From Paracoccus kondratievae (GTDB lineage: Bacteria > Pseudomonadota > Alphaproteobacteria > Rhodobacterales > Rhodobacteraceae): a DNA stretch of 64,000 nucleotides. Below the pieces are notes generated by a model. It ran no database searches and was not told where the DNA came from. It saw only the letters and a list, made by a program, of their open reading frames with translations. Location: assembly GCF_009301415.1 (NCBI RefSeq), contig NZ_CP045073.1, forward strand, positions 1,255,501 through 1,319,500. The letters are read 5' to 3'. The translations under genes and the position numbers were made by a program. This document shows positions 54,498 through 63,233 of the stretch, piece by piece; position 1 is the stretch's first letter; every line of letters starts with the position of its first letter.

Positions 54498-54917
54498 ATG
54501 ACCCGTATCCCGATGATTGCTGTGGCGACCGCCGCCCTCTTTGGCCTGGCTGCTTGTGAGCCGACGACCCCTCCGACCCCCGGCGCGAATATCCCCGCCG
54601 GTCCCTATGTGCTGGTCGGGATCGGTGCAGATACCGTGCCGCAGCGTAACGTCGACCTGACCATTGCAGCGGATGGCTCGATCTCGGGGCGGGCGCCTTG
54701 CAACCACTACTCGGCCAGCCAGACGGCCGAACCGCCGGCCTTTGCCGTTGGGCCGCTGACCACCACCCGGATGGCCTGTTCGGGCAATGCCGGCCGGCTT
54801 GAGTCGCGCTATCTGCAGGCGCTTTCGGCTGCGAATGGCATCACCTATGAAGGCGGCGTGCTGACGATCAAAGGGCCGACCTATCTGACCTTTGAGCCCG
54901 GCTACCGCAAGGAATGA
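54498..54917 (+). CDS. META-domain (HslJ-like) lipoprotein
   Basis: A 139-residue lipoprotein: signal peptide ending at LAAC (Cys20), a Pro-rich linker, then a META domain with GRAPCNHYSA and VGPLTTTRMAC. HslJ-type proteins sit in the outer membrane or periplasm and have been tied to stress or drug tolerance. A closely related copy follows at once. Confidence 0.8.
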   Translation: MTRIPMIAVATAALFGLAACEPTTPPTPGANIPAGPYVLVGIGADTVPQRNVDLTIAADGSISGRAPCNHYSASQTAEPPAFAVGPLTTTRMACSGNAGRLESRYLQALSAANGITYEGGVLTIKGPTYLTFEPGYRKE

Positions 54918-54937
54918 CGGTCCCGCCGAAAGCAAGC

Positions 54938-55321
54938 ATGATGCGTAAACTGATCCCCGCCCTCCTGCTGGTGCTGGCGGCCTGTAGCGGCGATTCGGAT
55001 AAGGCCAAGATCCCCGGCGAATATACTCTGGTCGCCATCGAGGGGGTCGAGGTCTCGGGTACGCCCAGCCTGAATATCGGCGAGGACGGGGCGGTTTCGG
55101 GTCAGGGCCCGTGCAACATGTTTACCGGCCAGAACCGCGCTGAACTACCGGGGCTGGATCTTGGGGCACTGGCGACCACCCGTCGCGCTTGCCTGCAGGA
55201 AGGAGGCGAGGGTGCCTTTTTCAAGGCGCTTGGCGCGGTACGCGAGGCCCGGCGCGACGGGGATGAGCTGGTGATGACCGGCCCCGATGTCACCATCCGT
55301 TGGCGGGTGGCGACGCAGTAA
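54938..55321 (+). CDS. Second META-domain lipoprotein
   Basis: A 127-residue paralogue of the preceding gene: lipobox LAAC, then GQGPCNMFTG and LGALATTRRAC at matching positions. A tandem duplication is likely. The ATG at 54938 gives a normal signal peptide; an ATG at 54914 overlapping the previous stop would add a polar tail. Its 3' end overlaps the convergent recO gene by 32 bp. Confidence 0.75.
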   Translation: MMRKLIPALLLVLAACSGDSDKAKIPGEYTLVAIEGVEVSGTPSLNIGEDGAVSGQGPCNMFTGQNRAELPGLDLGALATTRRACLQEGGEGAFFKALGAVREARRDGDELVMTGPDVTIRWRVATQ

Positions 55322-56021
55322 GACGCGCAACCAGACGGGCGCGGGCAGGCGGCAATGGCTTGCCCGCGTGAACTTCGGCCAGCCGGGTGGCGAGGAAATG
55401 CCCGGTCACTGCCAGCGCATCGGCCAGCCCGCCATTTCCTTGCCCGCCCAGCATCGCGGGCAGCGGTAAAAGGCGCGGCGCCCATTCCCCCGCAGCCTGC
55501 GCCGAAACTGCGCGACCCGAACGCGGGCTGACATAGGCCAGTCCCTGACGTGCGCCCGTCACCGCGCAGCTTGTCAGGTCAAGGCCAAACCCCAGCTCGT
55601 CGAGCAGGCGCATTTCCCAATGCAGATAGACCTCGGCCCAGTCACTGCCCGCGTCGATCAGGTCAAGCAAAGCCTCGGTCGCATCGGCAAGCCGGGGATG
55701 AGGGTCGCGTTCGGGCAGGGCATAGGCAAGCAGGGCGGTGACCGCATTCACCCCGGCCAGTGCATCGGCTCCGCTCAGCAGGCCCGGCCTCGCCCGCGCG
55801 GGTTCGACGCTGAAAGTGCCCAGCTGATCCTCTAGCCGGGCGCGCCAGCGCAGGCTGATGCGGTTGCCCGGTTGCAGCATTGCGGCGCGGCGTGCACTCG
55901 CCCCGCCCGGCACAAGGCCCCGGATCAGCCCTGCCTCACGCGTCAGCACGGTCAGGATCACGGCATTTTCGCCGTGCCTTTGCTGTGTCATCACGCTGGC
56001 TTCGCCGCTCCATTCCATCAT
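55290..56021 (-). CDS. recO: DNA repair protein RecO
   Basis: A 243-residue RecO. The N-terminal OB fold begins MEWSGEASVM and contains HGENAVILTVLTREAGLIRGLVPGG; the helical part has LLDELGFGLDLTSCAVTGARQGLAYVSP. A single cysteine appears where some RecO proteins have a four-Cys zinc finger, as is usual in alphaproteobacteria. RecO with RecR loads RecA on gapped DNA. The second ATG (56018) is the more usual family start. Confidence 0.92.
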   Translation of the reverse strand: MMEWSGEASVMTQQRHGENAVILTVLTREAGLIRGLVPGGASARRAAMLQPGNRISLRWRARLEDQLGTFSVEPARARPGLLSGADALAGVNAVTALLAYALPERDPHPRLADATEALLDLIDAGSDWAEVYLHWEMRLLDELGFGLDLTSCAVTGARQGLAYVSPRSGRAVSAQAAGEWAPRLLPLPAMLGGQGNGGLADALAVTGHFLATRLAEVHAGKPLPPARARLVARLTASPPANGW

Positions 56022-56081
56022 GCCGCCTTTCCTTCTGCGCTACCCTGCCGCAATCTGGGGGCGACTAACAAGGAGACAGGC

Positions 56082-57908
56082 ATGTTGAAACCGTGGATCG
56101 AGGCTCAGGCCCGGCTGGTCGAGGTGGCGGCGGGGCGTGCGCCCGCGGATCTGGTGATCCGGGGCGGAAAATGGGTCAACGTCCACACGCGCGAGGTGAT
56201 CCCCGATACTGATATTGCCGTGGCCGATGGGCGGGTGGCCTATGTCGGCCCCGACGCAAGCCCCTCGATCGGGCCCGGAACACAGGTGATCGGGGCCGGT
56301 GGGCGATTCATGGTGCCGGGGCTTATCGACGCCCATATGCATGTCGAATCGGGGATGCTGACGCCTGCGGGCTTTGCCGCAGCAGTGATCCCGCATGGTA
56401 CGACAACGATTTTCCACGACCCGCACGAGATCGCCAATGTGCTGGGTCTGGAAGGTGTGCGGCTGATGCGCGACGAATCGCTGTTGCAGCCGATCAGCAT
56501 GTTCACCCAGATGCCAAGCTGCGCGCCCTCGGCTCCGGGGCTTGAGACGACGGGCCAGCCGATTACCGAAGGTGAGGTCGCGCAGGCGATGGGATGGGAA
56601 GGCATCATCGGTCTGGGCGAGATGATGAATTTTCCCGGTGTCGCCTCGGGCGACCGGCAGATGCTGGCCGAGATCGCCGCCACCCGCGCCGCCGGCAAGA
56701 CGGTTGGCGGCCATTACGCCAGCCCCGATCTGGGCCGGCCCTTTCATGCCTATGTCGCGGGCGGCGCCAATGACGATCACGAGACGACGACCGAGGCGCA
56801 GGGGATCGCCCGCGTGCGTCAGGGTATGGGATGCATGATGCGGCTTGGCTCGGCCTGGTATGATGTGGAAAGCCAGATCACCGCGATCACTGAAAAGGGA
56901 CTGGATCCACGCTTTTTCATCCTGTGCACCGATGACAGCCATTCCGGCACGCTGGTAAACGACGGGCATATGAACCGGGTTGTGCGCCATGCGATTGATT
57001 GCGGCTGCGACCCCCTGATCGCCATCCAGATGGCGACCATCAACAGCGCCAGCCACTTCGGTCTGGAGCGTGAACTGGGCAGTATCACCCCCGGACGTCG
57101 GGCGGATGTGATCCTGACCTCGGACCTGCACAGCCTGCCGGTCGAGGCGGTGATTGCGCAAGGGCAGCTGGTCGCCGAAGACGGCCGCCTGCTGGTTGAC
57201 TGCCCGCGCATCGACTGGCCCGAGACAGCGCGCCAATCGGTGCATCTGGGCAAGACCATCGCGGCTGCAGATTTTGAGGCCCGCGCCCAGGGCGACAGCG
57301 CCCTTGTCCGCGTGATCGGCGTGGTCGAAAATCAGGCCCCGACCCGCGCGTTGACCGCCGAACTGCCGATCCGCGAAGGGGTGATCGAGCCAGAGGGCGG
57401 GACCTGTCACATCGCGCTGGTCGAGCGTCATCGCGGCACCGGCGGGGTGGTGAACGGGTTTGTCTCGGGCTTTGGCTATCAGGGACGGATGGCGGTGGCC
57501 TCGACCGTGGCGCATGACAGCCATCACATGATCGTCGTCGGCACATGCCGCGAGAACATGGCGGCGGCGGCCAATCATCTGGCCAGCATCGGCGGCGGCG
57601 TCACGGTGTTCCGCGACGGTGCCGAGCTGGCAAGCGTGGCCTTGCCCATCGCCGGCCTCATGTCCGACCGTCCAGCGCCCGAAATGGCCGATGCCGCGCA
57701 AGGGATCGTCAAGGCCATGCAGGATTGCGGCTGCACGCTGAACAACGCCTATATGCAGCATTCGCTGCTGGCGCTGGTGGTGATCCCCGAGCTGCGGATC
57801 TCGGACCTTGGGATTGTGGATGTCACCCGTTTTGAGCTGGTCGATCTGGTGGTCGGCGATGCAGAGGCCAGCGCCTGGGCGGATGCAGACTGTGCTGACA
57901 AGCCTTGA
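56082..57908 (+). CDS. ade: Adenine deaminase
   Basis: Amidohydrolase-type adenine deaminase of 608 residues, converting adenine to hypoxanthine. Metal ligands are in HMHVESGMLTP, FHDPHEIANV and CTDDSHSGTL. The family C-terminal domain with TVAHDSHHMIVVG is complete. ATG at 56082 has AAGGAGAC upstream; the reading back to 55872 is antisense to recO. Its 3' end overlaps the next gene by 26 bp. Confidence 0.94.
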   Translation: MLKPWIEAQARLVEVAAGRAPADLVIRGGKWVNVHTREVIPDTDIAVADGRVAYVGPDASPSIGPGTQVIGAGGRFMVPGLIDAHMHVESGMLTPAGFAAAVIPHGTTTIFHDPHEIANVLGLEGVRLMRDESLLQPISMFTQMPSCAPSAPGLETTGQPITEGEVAQAMGWEGIIGLGEMMNFPGVASGDRQMLAEIAATRAAGKTVGGHYASPDLGRPFHAYVAGGANDDHETTTEAQGIARVRQGMGCMMRLGSAWYDVESQITAITEKGLDPRFFILCTDDSHSGTLVNDGHMNRVVRHAIDCGCDPLIAIQMATINSASHFGLERELGSITPGRRADVILTSDLHSLPVEAVIAQGQLVAEDGRLLVDCPRIDWPETARQSVHLGKTIAAADFEARAQGDSALVRVIGVVENQAPTRALTAELPIREGVIEPEGGTCHIALVERHRGTGGVVNGFVSGFGYQGRMAVASTVAHDSHHMIVVGTCRENMAAAANHLASIGGGVTVFRDGAELASVALPIAGLMSDRPAPEMADAAQGIVKAMQDCGCTLNNAYMQHSLLALVVIPELRISDLGIVDVTRFELVDLVVGDAEASAWADADCADKP

Positions 57909-58674
57909 TGCCCGGTCGCGCCAGCAGGTCCTGACCCTGATGTCGCGGCTGGGAGAGGCTTTGGGTCCGGATCTGCTGGCGCTTTACCTGCATGGCTCGG
58001 CGGTTGCTCAGGGGCTTAGACCCAATAGTGACGTCGACCTGCTTGGCGTCCTGAAGCGCAGCCTGACCGAAAAGCAGCGCAGGGCATTGCTGTCATCCCT
58101 GCTGGATCTTTCGGCCAGCTATCCGGCCCCACCGGGTGGGCCGCGTTGTCTTGAGGTGATCTTTTTCGCCAAGCCTGACCTTGCCGGTCTGAGGTTTCAC
58201 GCGCAGGCTGACTTTGTCTATGGCGAGTGGTTGCGCGATGGGTTCCGTGCGGGCAGGCTGCCCACTCCTGAAAGGGACGCGGAATATACGCTGATCCTTG
58301 CGCAGGCGCGGCAAGAGGCCCTGCCGCTGATCGGCCCCGAAGCCAACGCGCTGCTGCCCGAGGTTAAAGCAGATGCCATCCGGGCGGCGATGCGTGACTT
58401 GCTGCCGGGGCTGCTTTCGGCTCTGCAGGACGATACCCGGAATGTGCTTTTGACATTGGCGCGGATGTGGCGAACGGCCCGAACGGGGGATTTTCTTTCA
58501 AAAGACCGCGCGGCGGTTTGGGCGATCAGACAGCTTGCCTCTGCTGATGCCGAAATGCTCGATCATGCCAGACGGGCTTATCTGGGCGAGGCTGCGGACG
58601 ACTGGCGCGGACATTATGACATCGCGCACGATCTGGCCCAGCGGCTGGCGGACGAGGTGAAGGCCGCACTTTAG
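57883..58674 (+). CDS. aadA: AadA-like aminoglycoside nucleotidyltransferase
   Basis: A 263-residue protein closely following the AadA/ANT(3'')(9) plan: nucleotidyltransferase motif LHGSAVAQGLRPNSDVDLLGV with the Ser and the Asp-x-Asp pair, and a C-terminal helical domain with DTRNVLLTLARMWRTA and the KDRAAVWAI block. AadA adds AMP to streptomycin and spectinomycin. It overlaps ade by 26 bp and lies in ordinary chromosome. No attC site, integrase or transposon is near, so it is likely an old chromosomal member. Whether it gives resistance is not known. Confidence 0.8.
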   Translation: MQTVLTSLDARSRQQVLTLMSRLGEALGPDLLALYLHGSAVAQGLRPNSDVDLLGVLKRSLTEKQRRALLSSLLDLSASYPAPPGGPRCLEVIFFAKPDLAGLRFHAQADFVYGEWLRDGFRAGRLPTPERDAEYTLILAQARQEALPLIGPEANALLPEVKADAIRAAMRDLLPGLLSALQDDTRNVLLTLARMWRTARTGDFLSKDRAAVWAIRQLASADAEMLDHARRAYLGEAADDWRGHYDIAHDLAQRLADEVKAAL

Positions 58675-58678
58675 CGCG

Positions 58679-59755
58679 TCAGCTTTCGGTCAGATGCGAG
58701 GTGTCACCCTCGCGCGTGACTGCAAGGAATTGTGCCCGGCTGCACAGGGCCTCGAACAATTCCGGGCCGGTGCCGGTCAGCCAGGCCTGGGCGCGCAATG
58801 CGCAAATCTCATCATAAAGCGCGGCGCGGCGGTCAGCGTCGAGATGGGCCGCGACCTCATCCAGCAGCAGGACCGGACTTTCCCCGGTCAGTGCCCGGGC
58901 ATTGGCGAGGATCAGTGACAACAGCAGCGCCTTTTGCTCGCCGGTCGAGGACAGGGCGGCGGGCATCTCCTGTGGTCCCCAATATGCGCCAAGATCGGCG
59001 CGATGCGGGCCGGTCAGCGTGCGGCCTGCGGCCATGTCGCGGCTGCGCCCTTCCGCAAGTCGGGCGGCAATGGCGTCGGGATCGGTGTCGCAGCCATGCC
59101 CCTCACCCGCAAGCAGGGTCAGGCGGGCCGCGGGAAAGGCGGTCTCGGCCCCCTTTTGCGCGGCCATGATCCGGTCGATCGCATCCAGCCGGTTGCGGGT
59201 TACTGTTGCACCGGTCTCTGCCATCTGTGTCTCAAGCGCGCGATACCAGGCGGCATCGCGTATCCCTTCACGCAGCAGGCGATTACGTTCGCGCATAGCC
59301 TTTTCATAGCCAAGCGCATCTTCGGCATGCGAGGGTGTAAAGCTAAGCGTCACCCGATCAAGAAACCGGCGCCGCTGTTCGGGTGCCTCGGTCCACAGCC
59401 GGTCCATGGCAGGGGTCAGCCAGATCACCCGCATCAGACGGCCAAGCGCAAGCTGGGTCGCGGGCTTGTCGTTGATCACCACCTCGCGGGGTTGGCCGGG
59501 CAGGGCGCGGGTCAGGACCTGATGATCCCCGATTCCGGCACGGATCTGCCAGCCGATTTCCGGCCCTTTACGGGCCTGATCACCGGGTGCCACGCCACGC
59601 ATACCCCGACCGGGCGAGAGCATCGAGATTGCTTCAAGGATATTGGTCTTGCCCGCCCCGTTGGGTCCGTGGATGGCGACGGGGCGGTGGTCGGCCTCGA
59701 TTTCCAGCCTGGCCCAGCTGCGAAACTGGGACAGGTGCAGGCGGGCCAGCGTCAC
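58679..59755 (-). CDS. recF: DNA replication and repair protein RecF
   Basis: SMC-like ATPase of 358 residues: Walker A GPNGAGKTN, signature LSSTGEQKALLL, Walker B PVLLLDEVAAHLD. It binds gapped DNA and works with RecO and RecR. The GTG start overlaps the dnaN stop (GTGA). Convergent with aadA, only 4 bp apart, with no terminator visible between them. Confidence 0.94.
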   Translation of the reverse strand: MTLARLHLSQFRSWARLEIEADHRPVAIHGPNGAGKTNILEAISMLSPGRGMRGVAPGDQARKGPEIGWQIRAGIGDHQVLTRALPGQPREVVINDKPATQLALGRLMRVIWLTPAMDRLWTEAPEQRRRFLDRVTLSFTPSHAEDALGYEKAMRERNRLLREGIRDAAWYRALETQMAETGATVTRNRLDAIDRIMAAQKGAETAFPAARLTLLAGEGHGCDTDPDAIAARLAEGRSRDMAAGRTLTGPHRADLGAYWGPQEMPAALSSTGEQKALLLSLILANARALTGESPVLLLDEVAAHLDADRRAALYDEICALRAQAWLTGTGPELFEALCSRAQFLAVTREGDTSHLTES

Positions 59756-60870
59756 ACGCGCATCGGCATGACGACATAAACGGCTGAGGTATCCCCGCCT
59801 TCGCGGATCAGCGCCGCGTCGCCCGAGCCGTTGAACAGAAAGACGGCGTTCTCACGTTCGATCTGGCTGGCGATCTCGTGCAGGTATTTGGCGTTAAACC
59901 CGATTTCCAGCGGTTCGTCGCCATAGGCAACCGGCAGCTCTTCTTCGGCGGCACCGGCGTCAGGCGCATTGACCGACAGGATCAGCCGGTCCTCGTCCAG
60001 CGACAGCTTGACCGCGCGCGAACGTTCGCTGCTGACCGTTGCCACGCGGTCCACCGCGCGTGCAAAGTCACTGGCATCAACCTCAAGCTTGCGGGCGTTC
60101 GAGGCGGGAATCACCCGGCTATAGTCGGGGAACGTGCCGTCGATGACCTTTGAGGTCAGCGTGATGGTCGGAGTCGCAAAGCGCACCTTGGTCTCGCTGA
60201 CCGAGACGGCGATATCAGCTTCGTCATCCTCAAGCAGCTTGCGCAGCTCGGCCACGGTCTTGCGCGGCACGATCACGCCGGGCATCTCATCGGCACCGGA
60301 GGGCAGCGGAGCGTCGATCCGGGCCAGCCGGTGACCATCGGTCGCCACGCAGCGGAGGCTGGGACCATCCTCGGTCTGGGCGACATGCATGAAGACGCCG
60401 TTGAGATAATAGCGGGTTTCCTCGTTCGAGATCGCGAATTTCGACTTGTCGAACAGGCGGCGCAGCACGGCCGCAGGGGCCGAGAAATTGGCGCTGTATT
60501 CCGACGAGGACATGACCGGAAAATCCTCGCGCGGGAGGGTGGCGAGGCTGAAGTTCGACCGTCCCGCCTGCACCGAGAGCCGCGCCGAGGTCGAGTCAAG
60601 GCTGACCTGAACCAGCGATCCGTCGGGCAGTTTCCGGGCAATGTCGTTCAGCATCCCGGCCGAGACGGTGGTCGCGCCCGGCCGCTCGACCTGCGCGGCG
60701 GCGCGGTCCACAATCTCGGTATCCAGATCGGTGGCGCGAAAGCTCACACCCTCGGGCGTTGCCTCGATCAGCACGTTGGCGAGGATCGGAATGGTATTGC
60801 GCCTTTCGACGACGGACTGGGCCTGGGATACGGCCTTCACCAGATCGGCACGTTCGATCGAGAATTTCAT
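59752..60870 (-). CDS. dnaN: DNA polymerase III beta sliding clamp
   Basis: A 372-residue clamp protein with three repeated folds and the C-terminal VYVVMPMRV end that shapes the partner-binding pocket. It encircles DNA and tethers polymerase III. A TTGACC box (minus strand, 60947-60952) in the 92-bp gap after dnaA may be a -35 element of its own promoter, with a poor -10. Coupled to recF downstream. Confidence 0.97.
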   Translation of the reverse strand: MKFSIERADLVKAVSQAQSVVERRNTIPILANVLIEATPEGVSFRATDLDTEIVDRAAAQVERPGATTVSAGMLNDIARKLPDGSLVQVSLDSTSARLSVQAGRSNFSLATLPREDFPVMSSSEYSANFSAPAAVLRRLFDKSKFAISNEETRYYLNGVFMHVAQTEDGPSLRCVATDGHRLARIDAPLPSGADEMPGVIVPRKTVAELRKLLEDDEADIAVSVSETKVRFATPTITLTSKVIDGTFPDYSRVIPASNARKLEVDASDFARAVDRVATVSSERSRAVKLSLDEDRLILSVNAPDAGAAEEELPVAYGDEPLEIGFNAKYLHEIASQIERENAVFLFNGSGDAALIREGGDTSAVYVVMPMRV

Positions 60871-60962
60871 GGTCCACCCTTAATATCTTCAGGCCATTTT
60901 CCGCATCTTTCGTCGCGGGGCGCCAATGTGGCACAATTCCGCGTCGGGTCAAGCAGATGCGT

Positions 60963-62339
60963 TCAGGCCTCTAGCAAACGGCGCAGCAGGTCGATGTCCT
61001 CGGCAAGGCTGCGGTCCGCGCTGCGCAATTCCTCGATTTTTTTCACGCCATGCATGATGGTGGTATGATCGCGCCCGCCAAAGCGGCGCCCGATTTCCGG
61101 CAGGCTGCGCGAGGTCATCTGTTTGGCCAGATACATGGCGATCTGCCGTGGCCGGGCGACTGTACGCACCCGCTTGGGGCCGATCATATCCGCAAGGCGG
61201 ATGTTGTAATGCTCGGCCACCTTGCGCTGGATTTCCTCAATCGAGACCTTGCGATCATTGGCGCGCAGGATGTCGGCAAGGCATTCCTGCGCCATGTCCA
61301 GGTTGATCTCGCGCCCCATCAGGCTGGCAAAGGCGAATAGCCGCTGCAGCGCGCCTTCAAGCACGCGGACATTCGAGGTGATACGATGGGCCAGAAACTC
61401 CAGCACGCCCGGCGCGATCTGCAGGCCCGGATATTGGTTGCGGAACGATTCGGTCTTGCTTTGCAGGATGCCCAGCCGCAGCTCGTAATCGGTCGGGTGC
61501 AGGTCCACGACCAGACCGCATTGCAGGCGCGACTTGATACGTTCTTCCATGTCCTTGATCTCGCCCGGGGCGCGGTCGGCCGAGATGACGATTTGCTTGC
61601 CCTGATCGACCAGGGTATTGAAAGTGTGGAAGAATTCTTCCTGCGTGGAATCCTTGCCGGCGATAAACTGCACATCATCGACCATCAGAACCGAGACGGT
61701 GCGAAACAGCTCCTTAAAGTCCATCACGGTGCGGTCGCGCAGCGCCTGCACAAAGCGGTACATGAACTGTTCAGCCGAGAGATAAAGTACCCGCGCTTCG
61801 GGGCGGCGGACCTGAATTTCACGCGCGATGGCGTGCATCAGGTGGGTCTTGCCCAGCCCGACGCCGCCATAAAGAAACAGCGGGTTAAAGGTCACCGGTC
61901 CGCCTTCGGCCACGCGGCGCGCGGCGGCATGGGCCAGCTCGTTCGGCTTGCCGACGACGAAATTTTCAAAGGTAAAGCGGCTGTCGAGCGGTGCGGTCAG
62001 CTCTTCGTCGCTTTGGGTGCGGGGCTGTGACGGGCGCTTGACCGCAGGGGCAGCGGCTTGCCGCGCGGTCTGGCTGCGCGTCTCGAACTGCAGCCGCTGC
62101 ACCGGGCCACCCATACGGTCGAGCACCTTGAGGATGTCGTCGCTGTAGTGACGCGAAACCCAGTCGGACAGGAAACGGGTCGGGCTGGCGATGGTGGCGG
62201 TGCCGTCCTCGACGCCGGTCAGACGCAGAGGCTCGATCCAGGTCGAGAAACAGTCGGCTCCGACGATCTTCTGAAGTTCTTCACGCGCCTGCCCCCAAAG
62301 TCTGTCCATCTCGCCCAGTTCCGTCTCTTGTCCCCACAT
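60963..62339 (-). CDS. dnaA: Chromosomal replication initiator DnaA
   Basis: DnaA of about 458 residues. Domain I (start to about 90) contains FSTWIEPLRL; domain III has Walker A GGVGLGKTH, Walker B LMVDDVQFI and the SADRAPGEI sensor; domain IV ends with the DnaA-box recognition block GGRDHTTIMHGVKKI. The start is uncertain: ATG 62339 (MWGQETEL) is chosen, with ATG 62309 (MDRLWGQ) and 62390 as options, none having a strong ribosome site. Confidence 0.95.
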   Translation of the reverse strand: MWGQETELGEMDRLWGQAREELQKIVGADCFSTWIEPLRLTGVEDGTATIASPTRFLSDWVSRHYSDDILKVLDRMGGPVQRLQFETRSQTARQAAAPAVKRPSQPRTQSDEELTAPLDSRFTFENFVVGKPNELAHAAARRVAEGGPVTFNPLFLYGGVGLGKTHLMHAIAREIQVRRPEARVLYLSAEQFMYRFVQALRDRTVMDFKELFRTVSVLMVDDVQFIAGKDSTQEEFFHTFNTLVDQGKQIVISADRAPGEIKDMEERIKSRLQCGLVVDLHPTDYELRLGILQSKTESFRNQYPGLQIAPGVLEFLAHRITSNVRVLEGALQRLFAFASLMGREINLDMAQECLADILRANDRKVSIEEIQRKVAEHYNIRLADMIGPKRVRTVARPRQIAMYLAKQMTSRSLPEIGRRFGGRDHTTIMHGVKKIEELRSADRSLAEDIDLLRRLLEA

Positions 62340-62530
62340 GCCGCCGGCATTTTCCGGCGTGAGACGATTCAAAGCCGCACCTGAACGCATGAAATCCGGC
62401 AACAAAAGACCCCCGCCGCCAAGGCGACGTATGGGCCGTCAGGCGGCCGGAACTTCCAGACACGCAACGCATACCGGTGGCAGCCGGCTTGCGCATTGTC
62501 GGTAGCGGATCTCAATTTGATCTCGCTGCC

Positions 62531-62564
62531 CTCTGAATGTCGGTGGCAGACCGACACTTCAGAG
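62531..62564. repeat. Long hairpin upstream of dnaA
   Basis: CTCTGAATGTCGGT and ACCGACACTTCAGAG form a 14-bp stem with one bulged base and a 5-base loop. No T-run follows, so it is not a typical terminator. It may lie in the dnaA leader or be a protein-binding dyad. Confidence 0.7.
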
Positions 62565-62743
62565 CATGTCCCCCAGGTGCGACGTGAATCGCAGGGAACA
62601 AGCTAGCAAGAACCACAGCAGGCCAGCAACCGATCTTCTCGCTTGACAGCCACTTTGGCCGATCGAATCTCACAGAACCGCGACAGCGCCGTGACGGACC
62701 GTCAAGTTACTGAAAATTCAAACGGAAACTGGTGTTCGGCCAT

Positions 62744-62773
62744 AAAGAAAGGCGCATCCGGGCTGGACGCGCC
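62744..62773 (-). terminator. Rho-independent terminator of rpsT
   Basis: On the minus strand GGCGCGTCC and GGATGCGCC form a 9-bp stem (one G-U pair) with a 5-base loop, followed by TTTCTTT. It lies 43 bp after the rpsT stop. Confidence 0.88.
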
Positions 62774-62815
62774 TATGGGTATCTCTATCAAGAGTTGCCA
62801 AAATGCCGCAGCGGC

Positions 62816-63085
62816 TTAGGCCGAAGCGAGGGCGTTCACGCGGCCGGCCAGACGCGAGATTTTGCGCGCCGCGGTGTTCTTGTGGACGATGCCTTTGGTC
62901 ACGCCACGCATCAGCTCAGGCTGAGCGACGCGCAGGGCTTCGCGAGCTGCTTCGATATCGCCGCTGGCGATGGCCTCTTCGACCTTGCGCAGGAAGGTGC
63001 GGATCCGCGAGCGGCGTGCCTTGTTGATGGCGGTCCGGCGCTCAAGCTGACGCGCGCGCTTTTTCGACTGAGGCGTATTTGCCAT
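62816..63085 (-). CDS. rpsT: 30S ribosomal protein S20
   Basis: S20 of 89 residues, starting [13 protein letters not shown] and rich in Lys, Arg and Ala ([12 protein letters not shown]), with the family end [15 protein letters not shown]. It binds 16S rRNA early in small-subunit assembly. The ATG at 63085 matches known S20 starts; the reading upstream is leader. The leader of about 105 bases contains a perfect palindrome. rpsT next to dnaA is usual in this order of bacteria. Confidence 0.97.
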   Translation of the reverse strand: MANTPQSKKRARQLERRTAINKARRSRIRTFLRKVEEAIASGDIEAAREALRVAQPELMRGVTKGIVHKNTAARKISRLAGRVNALASA

Positions 63086-63136
63086 GGGTTCTGTGTCTCC
63101 AAATCTCGTATCTCGGTTACGCAAAAGCCCACGGCA

Positions 63137-63152
63137 CCGCCTGATCAGGCGG
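63137..63152. repeat. Perfect 16-bp palindrome in the rpsT leader
   Basis: CCGCCTGATCAGGCGG reads the same on both strands. It lies about 40-55 bases after the predicted rpsT transcription start, so it could fold in the mRNA or bind a dimeric protein. Confidence 0.6.
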
Positions 63153-63197
63153 ACATGATTCTTGCCTTAAGCGGGCCCACGCGCATGTAAGCCCGGG

Positions 63198-63226
63198 CCT
63201 ATACAGCGGACCGGTGCAAATGCCAA
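63198..63226 (-). promoter_or_regulatory. Promoter of rpsT
   Basis: On the minus strand TTGGCA (63226-63221), 17 bp spacer, TATAGG (63203-63198). Good match to the vegetative consensus with ideal spacing, right after the enoyl-CoA hydratase stop. Confidence 0.7.
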
Positions 63227-63233
63227 GCGGGAA

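Larger units (their letters stand above)
62340..62815. other. Intergenic region between rpsT and dnaA
   Basis: About 475 bp holding the rpsT terminator and a long hairpin at 62531-62564. I find no TTATCCACA-type DnaA boxes and no AT-rich unwinding stretch, so there is no support for oriC here. A clear dnaA promoter could not be picked out. Confidence 0.6.

Noticed and set aside
57883..58674. Integron cassette or resistance island
   Set aside because: There is no attC-like repeat, integrase or transposase, and the gene overlaps ade by 26 bp on one side and abuts recF on the other.
62340..62815. Chromosome replication origin next to dnaA
   Set aside because: No cluster of TTATCCACA-like boxes and no AT-rich unwinding region can be seen. 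dnaA is not always at oriC in alphaproteobacteria.
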